Origin: Batkoa obscura
Lineage: Eukaryota > Entomophthoromycota > Entomophthoromycetes > Entomophthorales > Batkoaceae
Assembly (NCBI GenBank): GCA_030770535.1
Contig: JASVEC010000003.1
Location: forward strand, 248,001-312,000
Reading direction: 5' to 3'
Length of the DNA: 64,000 bases
The notes beneath the pieces were generated by a model. The model was not told the origin of the DNA. It searched no databases and worked only from the letters and a program-made list of their open reading frames with translations. Position numbers and translations under genes: made by a program. This document shows positions 20,184-33,309 of the stretch, piece by piece (position 1 is the first letter of the stretch; each line of letters begins with the position of its first letter).

Positions 20184-22219
20184 CATTTTATTATCTTTTA
20201 AGCTATGACTTATTTTTTAAGTAATTATGTTTATTGTATCATATTTATAAAAAGAATACGTTTATTATTATTATTAAACAAAGTTATTTTTAACATGATA
20301 TTCTAATAGTATTTCAGCTATTAGACTTACATAGATGGAATATTATCAATTAATTGTTTATTTTGTGCTAAATTTACTAATTTTAATTTTAAATTCAAAT
20401 AAAGCATACTCTTTTGTTGTTATTTTTAAAATGCATAATCAATTTAGAATTTGTTTTAGCTATAATTATTTTTTTTTCTTTATATTTGAAATCTTCAAGT
20501 AAACCGATCGTAGAAGATAAATTAGATCGGAGAGTTATGAAGATCTGCACATTTTCTCATGTATTGTAAGAAGAAACAAAAGTAATTTCGATTGTCCCTA
20601 TTAGAAAACACATTGAATGGTTATGTTAATAACCATTAGTCTAATCTTATTGGTTAAAGCTTATTTTATTAAATAGAATATGCTTCATTTAAAGCTGCTT
20701 TTTTTATTGTGGGTTTGATATCAACAAATCCTTTTGACATATTCTATATTTATTCTATCTATTCATTTAATATGTACCTATTAGTAAGCCTTCAATAAGA
20801 AATTCAAAATTAAGTTAATTTTAAAAAGTTAAATTTTCATGTGAATTAAGTTATAACTAATTTCACTTGTTAGTTGACATTAAAGATATAAATAGCTAAA
20901 AAGTATTTCTAATTTAAATTAATCAATTTATCATCTAGTTTTCTATCAATGCTGTACAAGATTTAGTGCTATTTATAAAATTAATTTTATAACTTTTTTA
21001 TATATAGATACTTTGACTCAAATATTTATGTTGTTTCTTGGTATATTCAGCTTTGAAATACTGCTTACCTTTCTGATGTATTTATAATCAGTACTGGATT
21101 ATAGATAACTCATGCTAAGTATAATAGAATTACTGCTAACGAACTATCAATCAAAGCATCAATGATTCCTTATTTTATTACCTGGTTTCTTATTATAACC
21201 CTCTTACAGTTTCACTGTTCTCTTTCTAAGCCCAGACTGGGAGACAGAAATCAAAATCCTTCGTTTCTTTTTAAAATAAGCCTTTAATTTTATCTATTAC
21301 TATATTTTTACTGAAATAAAATCTTTAGGTTTTGGGACCTTTCAAGATATTATATATATATGTATATTACCTTTCCAATAGATTCAAATAACAATCGTTT
21401 ATTATGATACATCATTTCTACTGGAGTGCTCATAGCTTTAATTTTCAAGACCGAGTTGAAACTACAATATCAATTCATTACTTTATCTAAATACCATCTC
21501 TAACTTAACATAGAAACTCTGTATCCAATGGTCCATTATTTATAATTTCTTACAGATTAGTAGTTGTGAACTAAAAAGACACAATATTATAGAATAAGAA
21601 TGAATGTTATTATAATTTTTTATTTTAAAAATATTTTTATTTAAAATATCTTACACGTTTAATGACCATACCTTGTAAAAACCAAAGCATGGCCTCAGAG
21701 GTGTAACATTTGCTCGAGGCGTTGTTTAAAAAGCCTACAATCATTATCTAATTGGTACTAGAGTACAACCCATGATGAATAGAGATAAGTTGGAAAAAAT
21801 AGACTTAATCTATTATGACCAACAAACTTCTAAAGTTCTATTATTGAGATTTCAGTCTATTTAATAAAACCTCGATTTTTTTTTGACATTTTAAGTTTAT
21901 GGGATTGGAGTTCAAGCTTTAATTAATTACATGATAATAGAATTGTATTGAAAATAATACAATCAGTTAATAGTTTTTTAGAGGCTATAAAACAGATTTT
22001 GGAATAGCATCTACCTATATGTAATCCATTTAACAACATAAAAAAATATTAAATTATTAAATTATTAAATTATTTACCACAGACAAGCTAATTTCCAAAA
22101 ATATACCAAGCTTGAAGACCTGTTTTTTTACATCACTTATTTTAATTGGACCAAATGTTTAGGATTTAGACAAAAGCTATAAAATGAAAACATCATTTTT
22201 TTAAAAATTTAATACAAAA
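20184..22219. other. Intergenic, possible decayed coding patch
   Basis: No intact gene. Around 21665-21865 the plus strand has a coding-like stretch (YNHYLIGTRVQP) with interruptions and no recognised family. The rest is AT-rich. Confidence 0.4.
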
Positions 22220-22594
22220 ATGTCAAAAGCAACAAACGCAGCTACCGTATTGGGAGGAGGATTTGTATTTTGGTTAGTGGTATTATTGAACTGGATTCCA
22301 TTACCAATATCAGAAACTTTTTTAACCAAAGTATGGCCGACAGTAAGTGTTTTTTATTTTTAAAAGATTAAATTTATCAAAATTAGCTTCCATTTGTAGC
22401 ATTAGTAGGATTTGCTTCTTATTCTTTAGTTAACATTGGCTATAGCTTAATCACATTCCGTGACTGCCCAGAAGCTCACGAAGAATTGATGAAGGTAAAC
22501 ATTTATAGTTTATTTAGTAAATTAAATATGAATTGAATAGGAAATTGATGTTGCTATCACTGACCTTCGTTCTAAAAATGTTACTGTTGATTAA
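22220..22594 (+). CDS. DPM3: Dolichol-phosphate mannosyltransferase subunit 3 (3 exons, 94 aa)
   Basis: Small ER-membrane subunit that tethers the catalytic DPM1 subunit of dolichol-phosphate-mannose synthase, which supplies mannose for N-glycans, GPI anchors and O-mannosylation. Exons 22220-22342, 22387-22494 and 22541-22594, with GT-AG introns of 44 and 46 bp; 94 codons, matching the usual length of about 92. Two membrane segments (about 8-28 and 41-60) are followed by the family signature FRDCPEAHEELMKEI and a short amphipathic C-terminal helix that contacts DPM1. Start: the only ATG before the first segment. Presence of DPM3 implies the three-subunit synthase, unlike the single-chain enzyme of budding yeast. 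Confidence 0.9.
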
Positions 22595-23408
22595 ATAAAT
22601 TTTAAAAGTATAAAATGAATGTAGGTTCATATAAAGCTCAAGATGCAAATATGTTAAAACATAGTTTGATAATTTTGTATAGAGACCAATTAATACAAAG
22701 GCTTATTTTAAATTTAATTTATAATTATTGACAATTTTTTAGCTAATGCTCCAACTAGGATGTATAAGTTATTAAAACCCATATTAAGATGACTTTTATT
22801 TTCAATCATGATAAATAATCTTAATCAATCTATTACTATTAGTAACTATATATTTAATTTATTCGATTCCAACTTCGTTAATGACTACAAATAACAATTA
22901 ATCATCAACTTCGATCTGAGTTTATACTTTGATTTAATATTGCAACAAAAATGAAACAATTTATAGACTGTATTTGGCGATATCAGTAAGTAGAATAATG
23001 AGTTTCCATTTATTTTTTATATATGATATTATTCTATCCTCAGATGTAATTAAAATTTGTGTATTTGTTTAGGAACTTTGTATATTTAAGTTAAAGAACC
23101 TTTATATCTTTTTTAAATTCTTAAGTAAAACTGTTTGTTATAACTTTAAATAAATATTTTTAGATAAAAACAGTTAAAATACCTTATTTTTTAACATGAT
23201 AAATTGTTTAAATAACAAACAATTGATGTATTGGGTTAATCCTTTAGTAAGTTGTCTTAGTTCTATTTAAATAAAATTAAACTTAAATATAGAAAAGCTT
23301 ATTAAGCTTCCAAAATACTGAAATTTTATTCGTTTTAGTTTTAATTATAATTATGGAGTAATGTTTAAATGAAACTTCAAATATAGTACAACCAAAATGA
23401 CCAAGTAG
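22595..23408. other. Intergenic, nothing recognised
   Basis: AT-rich, no supportable gene. Confidence 0.5.
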
Positions 23409-23514
23409 ATATGGAGATATGTTTTTTGTTTAACAATTTTACTAACAATTTTTCCACTCAAACAACATTTAAAAAATGGAAAAAGTAATAAAACTAAAAA
23501 AAACACTCTAATAT
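23409..23514 (-). mobile_element. GGGG-ended MITE, copy 12
   Basis: Diverged copy with the CAAACAACATTTAAAAAATGG core; left flank ATAT, right flank ATAT after a mutated end. Confidence 0.78.
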
Positions 23515-24341
23515 TGTTTTTATTTTGATATAAATTAAAAATGCAAAAACACATTGACATTAAAGTATGACAATATAGTTCTTTGGATTTTAGTTTTAAA
23601 CTAGTTTTTTATGCTATAAGGCTATAGCAAACAATATTATCTTTAGAAACCCCAGTGTAGTTTTCAAATTAATTAGATCAAAGTATGACTACAAGTTTAT
23701 AAAGATTACTTACTAAAACAATGTATGTTTGATAAGAAGTCTTTAAACTATTTGTTAAGGATAGTACTCAGGGTATCAATTATAAAAAAGTAAAATTAGT
23801 CAGAAAAGTGACCTATGTATTAATTAAATTAAAAGTTTGATAGTTATATTATAGCCAAATTATAGTAATTCTATCATCCGCTTTGTTACATGGTTGTAAT
23901 TTAAATTTATATACTTAAAATTTTATTTAAAAACTAAAATATATGAAAAGAGAAACAATCAAAAAGTATAATAGACTAAATTAAAAATTAAGCTACCCTG
24001 AAAATATAATAAAATAACTACATAGATAAAACTGAAATAAAATAAGTGCGTAAATAAAAAAGATAAAAATAGTACTTTATTGTACAAATAAATAAAATCG
24101 ATAATTTTTATTAAAATTAAGCATCAATGTCAGTCAAGTCATAAGTATTGGAAAAAAGAATAAAATATGTACAAAATATAAACCCGATATCATGAGTCAA
24201 AAGTACACAGAATTAATACATATAATAAACTATAAAAAGAATTGAAAATAGCTTTAAAAAGTTATAGAATCTTCTAGAACTCAGTTAAAGAGTAGTATAA
24301 AATAACTATATGTCGAAGTATAAATATAAAAAATAAATGAA
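23515..24341. other. Intergenic, upstream of the MFS transporter
   Basis: AT-rich, no supportable gene; presumably carries the transporter promoter. Confidence 0.5.
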
Positions 24342-25713
24342 ATGGTATTAAATAACGATAATGTAGTACCAGTTGGAGACAAAAAAGAAACATATAACTC
24401 AAAATATAGTTTGGTAATTGTAGCTTGTAGTTTTTTAATGCAAGCGTGCACCTTTGGTACTACCATAAGCTATGGTGTATTTATAGATTATTATTCCAAG
24501 GTAGTGTTTCCTGATAGTGAATATAGTATAATTTCATTAATTGGAATTATAGCACCTGCCCTGATAGCCTTCACTTCACCATTAGCTGGTAAACTGGCTA
24601 GTAAAATTGGTCTAAAAAAAGGAATTCTTATTGGCACTACTTTCATTACTTTAAGTTATCTTTTAGCTTCATTTTCCTTTAAGGTAGTTCATTACTATTG
24701 TTAATATTAAACAACATTCAACTTTATAAATAGGTTTGGCATTTATTATTAACTCAAGGAATTATGTTTGGCATTGGTGGTGGATTAGTTTTTGTACCAG
24801 CTAATGTAATTGTTAGTCAATGGTTTACTAAAAACCGGGGATTAGCATTAGGAATAGGTACAGCTGGATCTGGTATTGGTGGTATGGTATTTAGTGTTTT
24901 AAATGGTTACTTATTATCTCAAGTTGGATTTGAGTGGACTTTAAGATATAATTGTATTATTTTATTTTCCTGTTTAATAGTTTCAATCCTTTTACTTAAA
25001 GAAAGAAAGTCTGATAATAGTAATACTGTAAACAATAATAATACTGATACTATAGCTAAACCTGATAGCAAAAGAAAAATGCTTTTGTCAGGAAAATTTC
25101 TATTATTTTCATTATCAAATTCACTTTTCGTTTCAGCCCATTTTATTTCATTATATTATTTACCTCCCTATGCGATTTCAATCAATTTAACTAATGAACA
25201 AGGAGCCGCATTAGTAGCTATATTAAGTGCATCAAATGCAGTAGGAAGAATAGTATTTGGTTTTATTGGTGATAAATTTGGTCATCTAAATATATATATC
25301 ACATCTTTAGCATTAACTAGTATATTAATGATATTATGGCGATTTTCATTTAATTACATAGCTTTAGTATTTTTTTCTATTTTATATGGACTTCCTTCCG
25401 GTGGATTAGCCACACTATTTCCTTCCTCTTGTGCTGAAATATTTGGTATATTTTGATCTTGCTTTTATTTTTTAATCACTTATTATATTTATTAGGACTT
25501 GAAAATATGGCTGTAGTAATGGGATACGCTTATGCACCTGCTGGATTAGCTGAATTAGCGGGTCCACCAATAGCTGGATTAATTTATGATTATACTTTGA
25601 ATTATGATAATCTTACCTATTATGCAACGGCAATATTTTTGGTGAGTACTTTTTCATCCTATGCCGTCAAAGCGTTTTATTTAAAGAAAATCACCATAGA
25701 TAACACTGCTTAA
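24342..25713 (+). CDS. MFS monocarboxylate-permease-type transporter (3 exons, 423 aa)
   Basis: Major facilitator of the monocarboxylate porter (MCT/MCH) type. Exons 24342-24683, 24734-25445 and 25496-25713, introns 50 bp each, frame kept. Twelve membrane segments can be drawn. Segment 1 carries ACTFGTTISYGVF; loop 2-3 has GLKKG; segment 4 has GIGGGLVFVPANVIVSQWF followed by KNRGLALGIGTAGSGIGG, the classic MCT motif. The central loop is Asn-rich and hydrophilic (about 210-238). The second half has GRIVFGFIGDKFG and AELAGPPIAGLIYDY. The substrate of fungal MCH proteins varies (monocarboxylates, riboflavin and others), so none is assigned. Start: first ATG; the N-terminal tail of about 20 residues is hydrophilic and cytosolic. 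Appears intact. Confidence 0.9.
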
Positions 25714-26358
25714 ATTAAACTTTATTTTAACAAATATCATGAATCAAATGTAATCAAGTTAGAAAAAATATTAAAATAAAATTTTAATTATTGAACCCAT
25801 TTTAAATCTAATTTTAAAATTTCGACACATCTGAGTTTAAAAAATCTCTTTTTTAGATAACCAACTAATCCCATAAACGTAAAAACTTTATACCTTCACT
25901 AACGAAAAATTACCAAAATAGTAAACTTTTATCGTCCAGCGTATTTTCTTTTGTCCTGATAATAAACTTATTATAATAATAAGTTTATTGCTGAAAGTAC
26001 TAAGAAGAAGTGGAAACGAATGACGGATAATGTTCTATATTTTCAATGGGATTAATTATTCTATATTACGGTTCACATTTTTTTGAAAATTATAAATTTG
26101 AAACTCTTATAATATTTGAATTCTTCAGAGATTTGAAGTTAAATATTTAAATTAAACGACAAAATTTTAAGTTGTGCATCTGTACAAAGCAGTAAGATGC
26201 ATCTGTATTGTAATTTCACCTAATAGTACTCTTATTAATAGAGACTAAAAATTCAATATTAGTAACACTGAAATCCAAGCTCTAATATAAATAAATTCTA
26301 TTAGCTCTTTTAATTCCAATTAATATATAAAAATATAAGCCAAAGAAACTTTACTACC
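25714..26358. other. Intergenic with a 29-bp perfect hairpin
   Basis: No gene. At 25961-25989 AATAAACTTATTA and its exact complement flank TAA, about 250 bp after the MFS stop; possibly chance in AT-rich DNA, or a 3'-end structure. Confidence 0.45.
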
Positions 26359-26465
26359 ATATGCGGGTGTATTTTTTTGTTTAAAAGTTTTACTGATAAC
26401 TTTTCCACTCAAATAGTCCTTAAAAAATAGAAAAAGTGATGAAACCAAAAAAAACATCCCCAAAT
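26359..26465 (-). mobile_element. GGGG-ended MITE, copy 13
   Basis: Full-length copy. Left flank ATAT, right flank AAAT; the mismatch suggests mutation of one side. Confidence 0.85.
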
Positions 26466-26937
26466 CCAAACTGTGAGAGTACAAGGTTATAACAATATAG
26501 TTTTTACTTTAAGAGATATCCTGATATTTTATAAAAATAAAATATTGCAATCAAATACATTAATTACTTTTTTGATAAAAAAAGCTTAATTATTATAAAT
26601 GTTTAATATTTTAATATAAAGATATTTTGGTATTAAAACCCTGTATTTTTGCTATTAATTCTTTACTAAAGCATTAAAATTATTTATAAAATGATATTGA
26701 AATAAAAATTTTAAATTGTTTTATTAAATTTTAAAATTAATCTTTATAATTTAAAAAAAAAATTCTTAGCTTTTTTATTTTTAAACTAGTTTTATAACAT
26801 TAAATAAAAATTTGAAATTATCTAAAATAATAGTAAAATAATAAGATAAAATGAAATTTTTTATTTAATTTTTTTTTAACTTTTAAATTTGGGTTTTTCT
26901 GATTTTCTAAATAATTAATAGTTAATAATAAAATATA

Positions 26938-27046
26938 ATATGTGGGGGTGTTTTTTTTGGCTTCATTACTTTTTCCATTCTTAAGCGCTATTTGAGCGGA
27001 GAAGTTGTTTAATAAAATTCTTAAACACAAAAATACATCACCATAT
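26938..27046 (+). mobile_element. GGGG-ended MITE, copy 14
   Basis: Full-length copy with one extra base at the left end and ATAT on both sides. Confidence 0.87.
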
Positions 27047-27299
27047 GCAGGAGACTGTTTAATTAATTTAATATATAGAGCTTTTATTTAAAAAGTTTAT
27101 AAAAGTTAATATATAAGCAGATACAGGAAACTATTTCAAATCTTAAATTTTTATATCATATATTTAAAAAAAAATTATAAAGTAAATAATAAGTTAAATA
27201 TTGGTTTTAATTTTTTTGCTAAGCACTATAAAGAATATATAATTGATAGACATTTTAGAAATATTTCATAATAAAAAATAATTTTAAAACATTAAATAA

Positions 27300-27790
27300 A
27301 ATTGTAAAAGTTGATACTCAGTGGTCGCAGTTAAAAGCTACTCTTGCTTAATTAACTTCCCTTGAGTCGAAGGGTCTTAGTTTATGTAACTAAGATAGAC
27401 TTAACTTAATAGAAATAGTATGTAATAAGCTACGAATTATGTAAAACAAATACAATAGAAGGTACTACTGTAAAATCTACGTAAGATGTTGTCAGAAAGA
27501 CTTAGTGACTTTATTATTGATACGTTATCAGGGAGTAATTCAGTTAAAAAGCCTCGAGTTATCATGTTGAAGAATCTCTTTTATATTCTTTGCAATGTGA
27601 AGTTAGAAATTCTCACGGTAAATCAAAACAAGGAACTCTGGATTGATCATACCACATGGATCACGGTTAAATTGATTACAAGGCTACAACTAGCTTTGTA
27701 AACAAATTCAATGATTATTATGTTATGGTTAATCCGAGAGCTGATAAACCAATATTTCACATTATATTGCTCATATTATATAAAGATGGC
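27300..27790 (+). repeat. Dispersed repeat family R1, least decayed copy
   Basis: Related to 33310-33910 and, at its left end, to 61680-61765 (minus). Shared marks: agttaaaagc, then cttagtttat, then aatagaaatag; and, at the right, caatgattattatgttat followed by aatatttcacatt. This copy is richer in G and C than the others, which seem to have drifted to A+T. It contains an open frame at 27486-27701 (71 codons, MLSERLSDFIIDTLSG...) that I do not recognise; the 33310 copy matches parts of it but is broken. Family unknown. Confidence 0.55.
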
Positions 27791-28570
27791 TAATTATAGT
27801 TTTAAGGCTAACCACTTCCTCCCATACAGCTATTTATTAACTTAGTAATATAATAATGTAATTATAGCATTAAAATTACTTATTTATTTGATAGTAAATT
27901 TGGAATGTTGGTTATAAAGCAGTCAGTAATAAATATTTTTCAATAAAGTTTTATAAAAATATATATTTATTTACATATTACAACTTTGCTTAATATTAAT
28001 ATATAAGTTATATTGATAAAAGCCTTGCTAATTCGGGAATTCGTATTAAATTTAGTAAAAATTCTGCTAACATAATATAAACTATAACAAAATAATTTAA
28101 AACTGTGTTAGGTGTTTTTTATAGAATTTTAAGCAAAGTTTTTAAAATATAAAATATAAATATTCAAAAATTAGATAAAAAAATGAAACCAATTCGGATA
28201 TCCTCAATTAATATAAAATTGGTTAGTAAACGTACTAGATCTAATATAAGCCTATTTTTTTATAATAGGTTGAAAATGTTTGATAATTTAATGTTATTTT
28301 ATTGTTTATATCAACTATAATCTATATAATGATATTTATTATTGATTTTTAGTGCTAATAAATAATTGACTTATGCACTATCATTTGCCAAAATTATTAA
28401 AATATGAAAAACTAATTTAATATTAACTAAATATTAAACAATAAAATAAAAATAAAATATTAACATTATAAATAGGCAATAAGTAATAATAATAATAATA
28501 ATAATAATAATATAAATTTATTATAAAGATAGATGTATAATTTGAATATCACCCATAAGAACCTTTCAAC
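27791..28570. other. Intergenic with an AAT microsatellite
   Basis: No gene. Pure (AAT)n runs at about 28484-28512, close to the 3' end of the alpha-mannosidase gene. Confidence 0.6.
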
Positions 28571-31500
28571 TTAAGCAAATCTTATTTTAAGTGTAATAAT
28601 TTGAAACGGTTTAAATTTAAGTTGAATTCCTTTATCTTTTAAATGTTCGATAATATTCAAAGGCATCACATCATCTTCCAAAATATTAGAAAGTTGAACG
28701 TCAATTACTGGAATGTTAACAATAAGTAAAGGATTACTATGAGCCCCAACTGATTCATAGAATCTTAAAATAACAGCATTGTTATCATCTTCTGCAATTT
28801 TAACTGTTTCTAAAATAACGCTATCCGTTGTATCAAATTTGTTAGGTTTTAATTGAAATAAATGAATATTTTGATTGTTATTAAATATTTCCATATTGGG
28901 TTTACTTTTATGTACTTTTAAAGGTGAGTTAAATGCATGTGCATATTTTGGTACATTAGCATCTGAGAAGGTACCACCATGAGGATATAAAGTATATTTA
29001 AATTGATGATTACCAATATCGCAATACTTATCAGGTGATTTTGGACTACGAATTAAAGATAATCTCATTGTTGAACCGTGAGTTGCAAACCCATATTTAC
29101 TATCATTAATAACTGATAATCCATAACCGGTTTCTTGTAATGTAGCAAATTTATGTGAGCATACTTCAAATTTAGCTAAATCCCAACTGGTATTAAAATG
29201 AGTTGGTCTTCGTATAATGCCAAATTGAGTTTCATAAATAGCATGGTCCGATCTTAAATTGGTATTAAATTCTACTTTTAAAAATTTACGATTTTCATTC
29301 CAAAATACATTTGTATCGAATTCAATCATTTTAGATGTTGCTGTTAATTTAATAATTTGTTTCATAGAAGAATTATTACTTAATTTATAATCTACTAATA
29401 TAGAACTAACTAATGGTCCTTGGTCTTCAATATTTATTAAATGTCCATGACATAAATCATATTTTTCTAAATGATATACTTCTGCGTCCCATGCATCCCA
29501 ATATAATGGTACATCTTCATATATTTTAAACAAATTAGCTAATTTACCTTCTTCAATAACTTCTCGATTATGTACAAGATCAAATAAACTAGTGATTTGT
29601 CCAGTAGAATTGATAATTACTTTGATATATCGATTACGTAAGATATAAGTACCATCGGATGCAATGTATTCTAAACTAACTTTATCTTCTTCTTTAGTTG
29701 CTTCTATAGTAATAGAATCTGATAAAGTTAATGGTATAGCTTCATCAACTTCAATATAACCAAATTGTTTATTTTTAGATACTTGCATACCGGGTTTAAT
29801 ATCCTTTTCATTTTCTAATGGAATAGTAACAATTTCAGAACGATTCCAAGCGGATGGATTTAATATTTTATAATCAAAAGTATCAAATTCATTGGAATCA
29901 CCTAATATAATTTTAGCTGCTTTTTTAATCAACTCCTTTCCTTTTTTATCTACTTCTTCATAAAATTTAATAGCATCTTCATAAACTAATCCAATTGAAG
30001 AACCTGGTAAAACATCATGAAATTGATTTAAACAAACTAATTTCCAAAGATGGGTTAATTCTTCATGAGGATATTGAGCATTTGCTTTAACTCTAGCTAA
30101 TGTCCAAAATAACTCTACTTCTCTTAATAAAAATTCACAATATCGATTATATTTTTTAATAATAGCATGAGAGGTATATGTACCACGATGTAATTCTAAA
30201 TAGAGCTCACCATCCCATTCAGGCAGTTCATTAACTTCCTCTAAATTGGCAATTTCATCATAAAATTCTAAAGCATTTCCCATTTTTACTTTAGGTAATC
30301 CTTCTACATCTTTAAGTCGGTTCATTCTTTCAATCATTGATGGTAAAGGTCCACCTCCACCATCTCCATTACCAAATAAATATAAACCTTGGTTAGCAAT
30401 GGCTTTATCTTTATTATTTGATACTGAATGTAAAATTTCTTCAATATTTACTTGTGCATTATAAGTATCGCCTGGAGCCATATGAGCTAATACTCTAGTA
30501 CCATCAATACCTTTCCAAAAGAAAGTAGTATGCGGAAATTTATTAATATTATTCCATGATAATTTTTGAGTAAAAAAATAATCCATTTTAGCTTCTTTAA
30601 TAATTTGAGGCAATTGAGCAGAATAACCAAAGGTATCAGGTAACCAAAAAATTCGACATCTTTTACCAAATTCTTTTTCAAAATATCGTTGCCCTAATAA
30701 AAACTGTCGACAAAATCCTTCTCCAGAAGGTATATTACAATCCATTTCTACCCAAGTACCACCAATTGGTAAAAATTGTTTTTTTTGTACTTTTTCATGA
30801 ACTCTTTTAAATAAGGTTGGATAAAGTTGTTGTAACCATTCAAATTGTTGAGCTTGAGAACAAACAAAGGTAAATTCAGGATATTTTTCCATTAATTGAA
30901 GTTGAGTGGACCATGATCTGGCTACTTTACGTTTGGTTTCATCATAAGGCCAAAGCCAAGCAGTATCAATATGACAATGACCAACTGCAACAAGAGTATG
31001 GTTATTGATTGGACCAGTAGAACTTAAAAAGGCAGAGGATAATTCAAAACATTGCTTCAAACTATCTTCATTTCTTTCTTCCCTTTGAAATGTATTCATA
31101 ATTTTGTTAGCTACAAATAAAGCTCTTTCCTGACGATATGATTTCTCTGGTAATTTTTTTGCCATATCTCGAATTAATTGAAAATCATAAAAAACCTTAA
31201 AGGCCATTTTATTAGGTATAGCTAACTCGGCCATTCGAATTGGATATTCCCTTTCTTCTGGTGGGCCAATTAAATAAGGTCCAGTACCGAATAGTCCATT
31301 ACATGCCATTTCTAAATAAAACTCAAAGACTTCTCCTCCTTTACAAGATTCAACCAATACATATTCTAACCTTTGATTTCCTCCACCTTCCCCTGTTAAT
31401 GCTTGAATAGGATCTCCATCAGTAGAATAAATTAATACTTCTGAATCTGAATTCCAACGGAATTGCACTTCTTCTCCTTTCCAATCTTGAGGTACTTTAG

Positions 31501-31848
31501 CTGTAATATGAAACCAATGAGTTGCCTTTATAAAAAAAGCATTAAAATCACATTAAATTTAAATAATAAACTCAATCTTACCCAACTAGGACCAAATTTT
31601 CTACCCACATCCGTTTCAGCAAAGATGTTTTTAATGGCTTCTGAAAATGGGATACGATTTAAATTAGGTACTGGATAATGTTTCATTTGAATATGTTCTT
31701 TTCCAGAGATTTTGGATTTATATAAATAAGGGATTAAGCTAACATCCGTAAATTGATTGCCATCCGATAAAAATAAATCTAATCGGGATTTTGTGATTGA
31801 GGCATGTTTATGCATCTTTCCAACGTTCTTTACACTTTCTTGGTACAT
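28571..31848 (-). CDS. AMS1: Ams1-type class II alpha-mannosidase, GH38 (2 exons, 1073 aa)
   Basis: Hydrolyses alpha-linked mannose of free oligosaccharides; fungal relatives act in the cytosol and vacuole. Exon 1 is 31582-31848, exon 2 28571-31525, intron 56 bp, frame kept. Length 1073 matches the roughly 1080 of yeast Ams1. There is no signal peptide, in keeping with the cytosol-to-vacuole delivery of that family. Marks: the zinc/substrate motif HCHIDTAWLWPYDETKRK (about 272-289), the nucleophile region WLPDTFGYSAQLPQI (Asp about 386), the downstream GNGDGGGGP loop, and the beta-rich C-terminal GH38 domains ending KPFQIITLKIRFA. The start is the ATG at 31848; it gives MYQESVKNVGKMHKHASITKSR, close to the N-terminus expected of the family. 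Apparently intact. Confidence 0.95.
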
Positions 31849-32369
31849 TTTTCAATTGAAAAATTAGTTTTTGGAAAATGCAAGTTTTAAATTTTTATTT
31901 AGTAGAATAATGACGTGGATTTGAATTGACACTATTAATTATTTAGGGTCATTTGTGTGGCTTTAAAACCTTGAAGTTGACGTTTTTTTTAAATTTATGT
32001 GAAAAGGAGCAAAATTTTAATTTGAAAGCAATAGTTGCTTTCCTTTGGGCAATAATCTTCACTATAATAATGTCCCAATACAAAATAGAAATAAAATAAA
32101 TAGCTAACATTAAATTTAAATAACATATTTTCATCAATATAATTATTTATCATATGTCATCATAAGAGAATCCAACTTAACCTTTATAATTAATTAACGT
32201 ACCTTCAGTAAACTATCCTTTATTTAGAATAATTGGAATTGGGTAGTCTAAATTCGACAATAGTGTGGACCAAGTTCAGCAAAAGGTACTCTTTTATAGG
32301 TCAAACTAGATATTGAGAAAACTCATTAAATATTGCTAAAATAAAAACCTTATCAAACAAGTCGAATTA
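31849..32369. other. Intergenic, 5' of the alpha-mannosidase
   Basis: No gene seen; AT-rich, presumably holding the mannosidase promoter. Confidence 0.5.
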
Positions 32370-32810
32370 TAGAGATATCAGCTATGGAATTTATTAACTC
32401 AATTCGCCAAGTTATTCACAACCAAAGAGTAAAATGGTAAATCCGGACCAAAGATAAGCTTCACTTGAAAAAACAAAACTACCTTTGGGATGCAGATTAT
32501 ACGGAATTGCCTAATACTTTAGTCCATACTGAATAAAAGCTATATTAGAAGTTATAAACTAAAACTCTAAGAGGACTATAAAACACATTTTATCTTATTT
32601 AATACTAAGTGTATCCAATTAAACTACAATTTTACAATAAAGATATTACACTACCAATTGGTTATTATAACCCACCAATATATGCTGCTACGCTGGCTTA
32701 TTTAGGTTATAACGGTGGATACACAGCATGAAATTACATTCAATAACAACCGGACTCCTAGGAAAGCAGTATATGAATAATACCAGTACTTAGTAGTAAT
32801 AGATATGTAT
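32370..32810 (+). pseudogene. Decayed M13 (neprilysin-type) metallopeptidase
   Basis: Interrupted plus-strand frames give three pieces in the order expected for M13 peptidases: MEFINSIRQVIHNQRVKW with TKDKLHLKKQ; VYPIKLQFYNKDITLPIGYYNPPIY, like the family's 'xYY...xIxxPaGxxxPPfF'; and LGYNGGY, like 'NYGGIG', then TTGLLGKQY, like 'FDxTGxxYD'. The HExxH zinc motif is not visible. Several stops and frame changes make it clearly non-functional. Identification is by eye. Confidence 0.5.
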
Positions 32811-33278
32811 ATTAAAAGTATTTATAGAGTTTTTAAATTAATAAAATTAAACCTGAGTAACAGATAACATTTAGAAACTTAGTTTAAATGGCTGTAACTT
32901 AAAGCTAAAACGTTTATTATGCTATAAACAGTATCTTACTATTATAATACCTAATAAAAGTTAGCTTATAAGGTACATAATATTGAAGATCTAGATACAA
33001 CATTAGTTTAGTTTACACTATAATAAGGAAGGCATGCTAAAATGTTACATGCTAGATCTTTCCCAACATTTTTCAAGCTATCATGTTAATCTGATAGTTT
33101 ATTTACATTCAGCTTTAACAAAAGTTTCCACTGATTTTTGATCAAAAGAGAGTGACTAAGAAGCAGGAAAAGCTAAAAGTTAATAAACAAATCAATGCTG
33201 AAGCCAATTAACAATACAATCCATCTTACGCATTTTTCAACTCCAGGATTGACTTGTGCCTACGCCCAATAAAAACTC
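32811..33278. other. Intergenic, nothing certain
   Basis: No supportable gene. It may include further unrecognisable remains of the peptidase relic. Confidence 0.4.
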
Positions 33279-33306
33279 ACTTTTTATACAAAAATACATC
33301 CCCATA
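33279..33306 (+). mobile_element. GGGG-ended MITE, remnant (copy 15)
   Basis: Only the AAAAATACATCCCCATAT right end remains, directly before the R1 repeat. Confidence 0.7.
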
Positions 33307-33309
33307 TGG

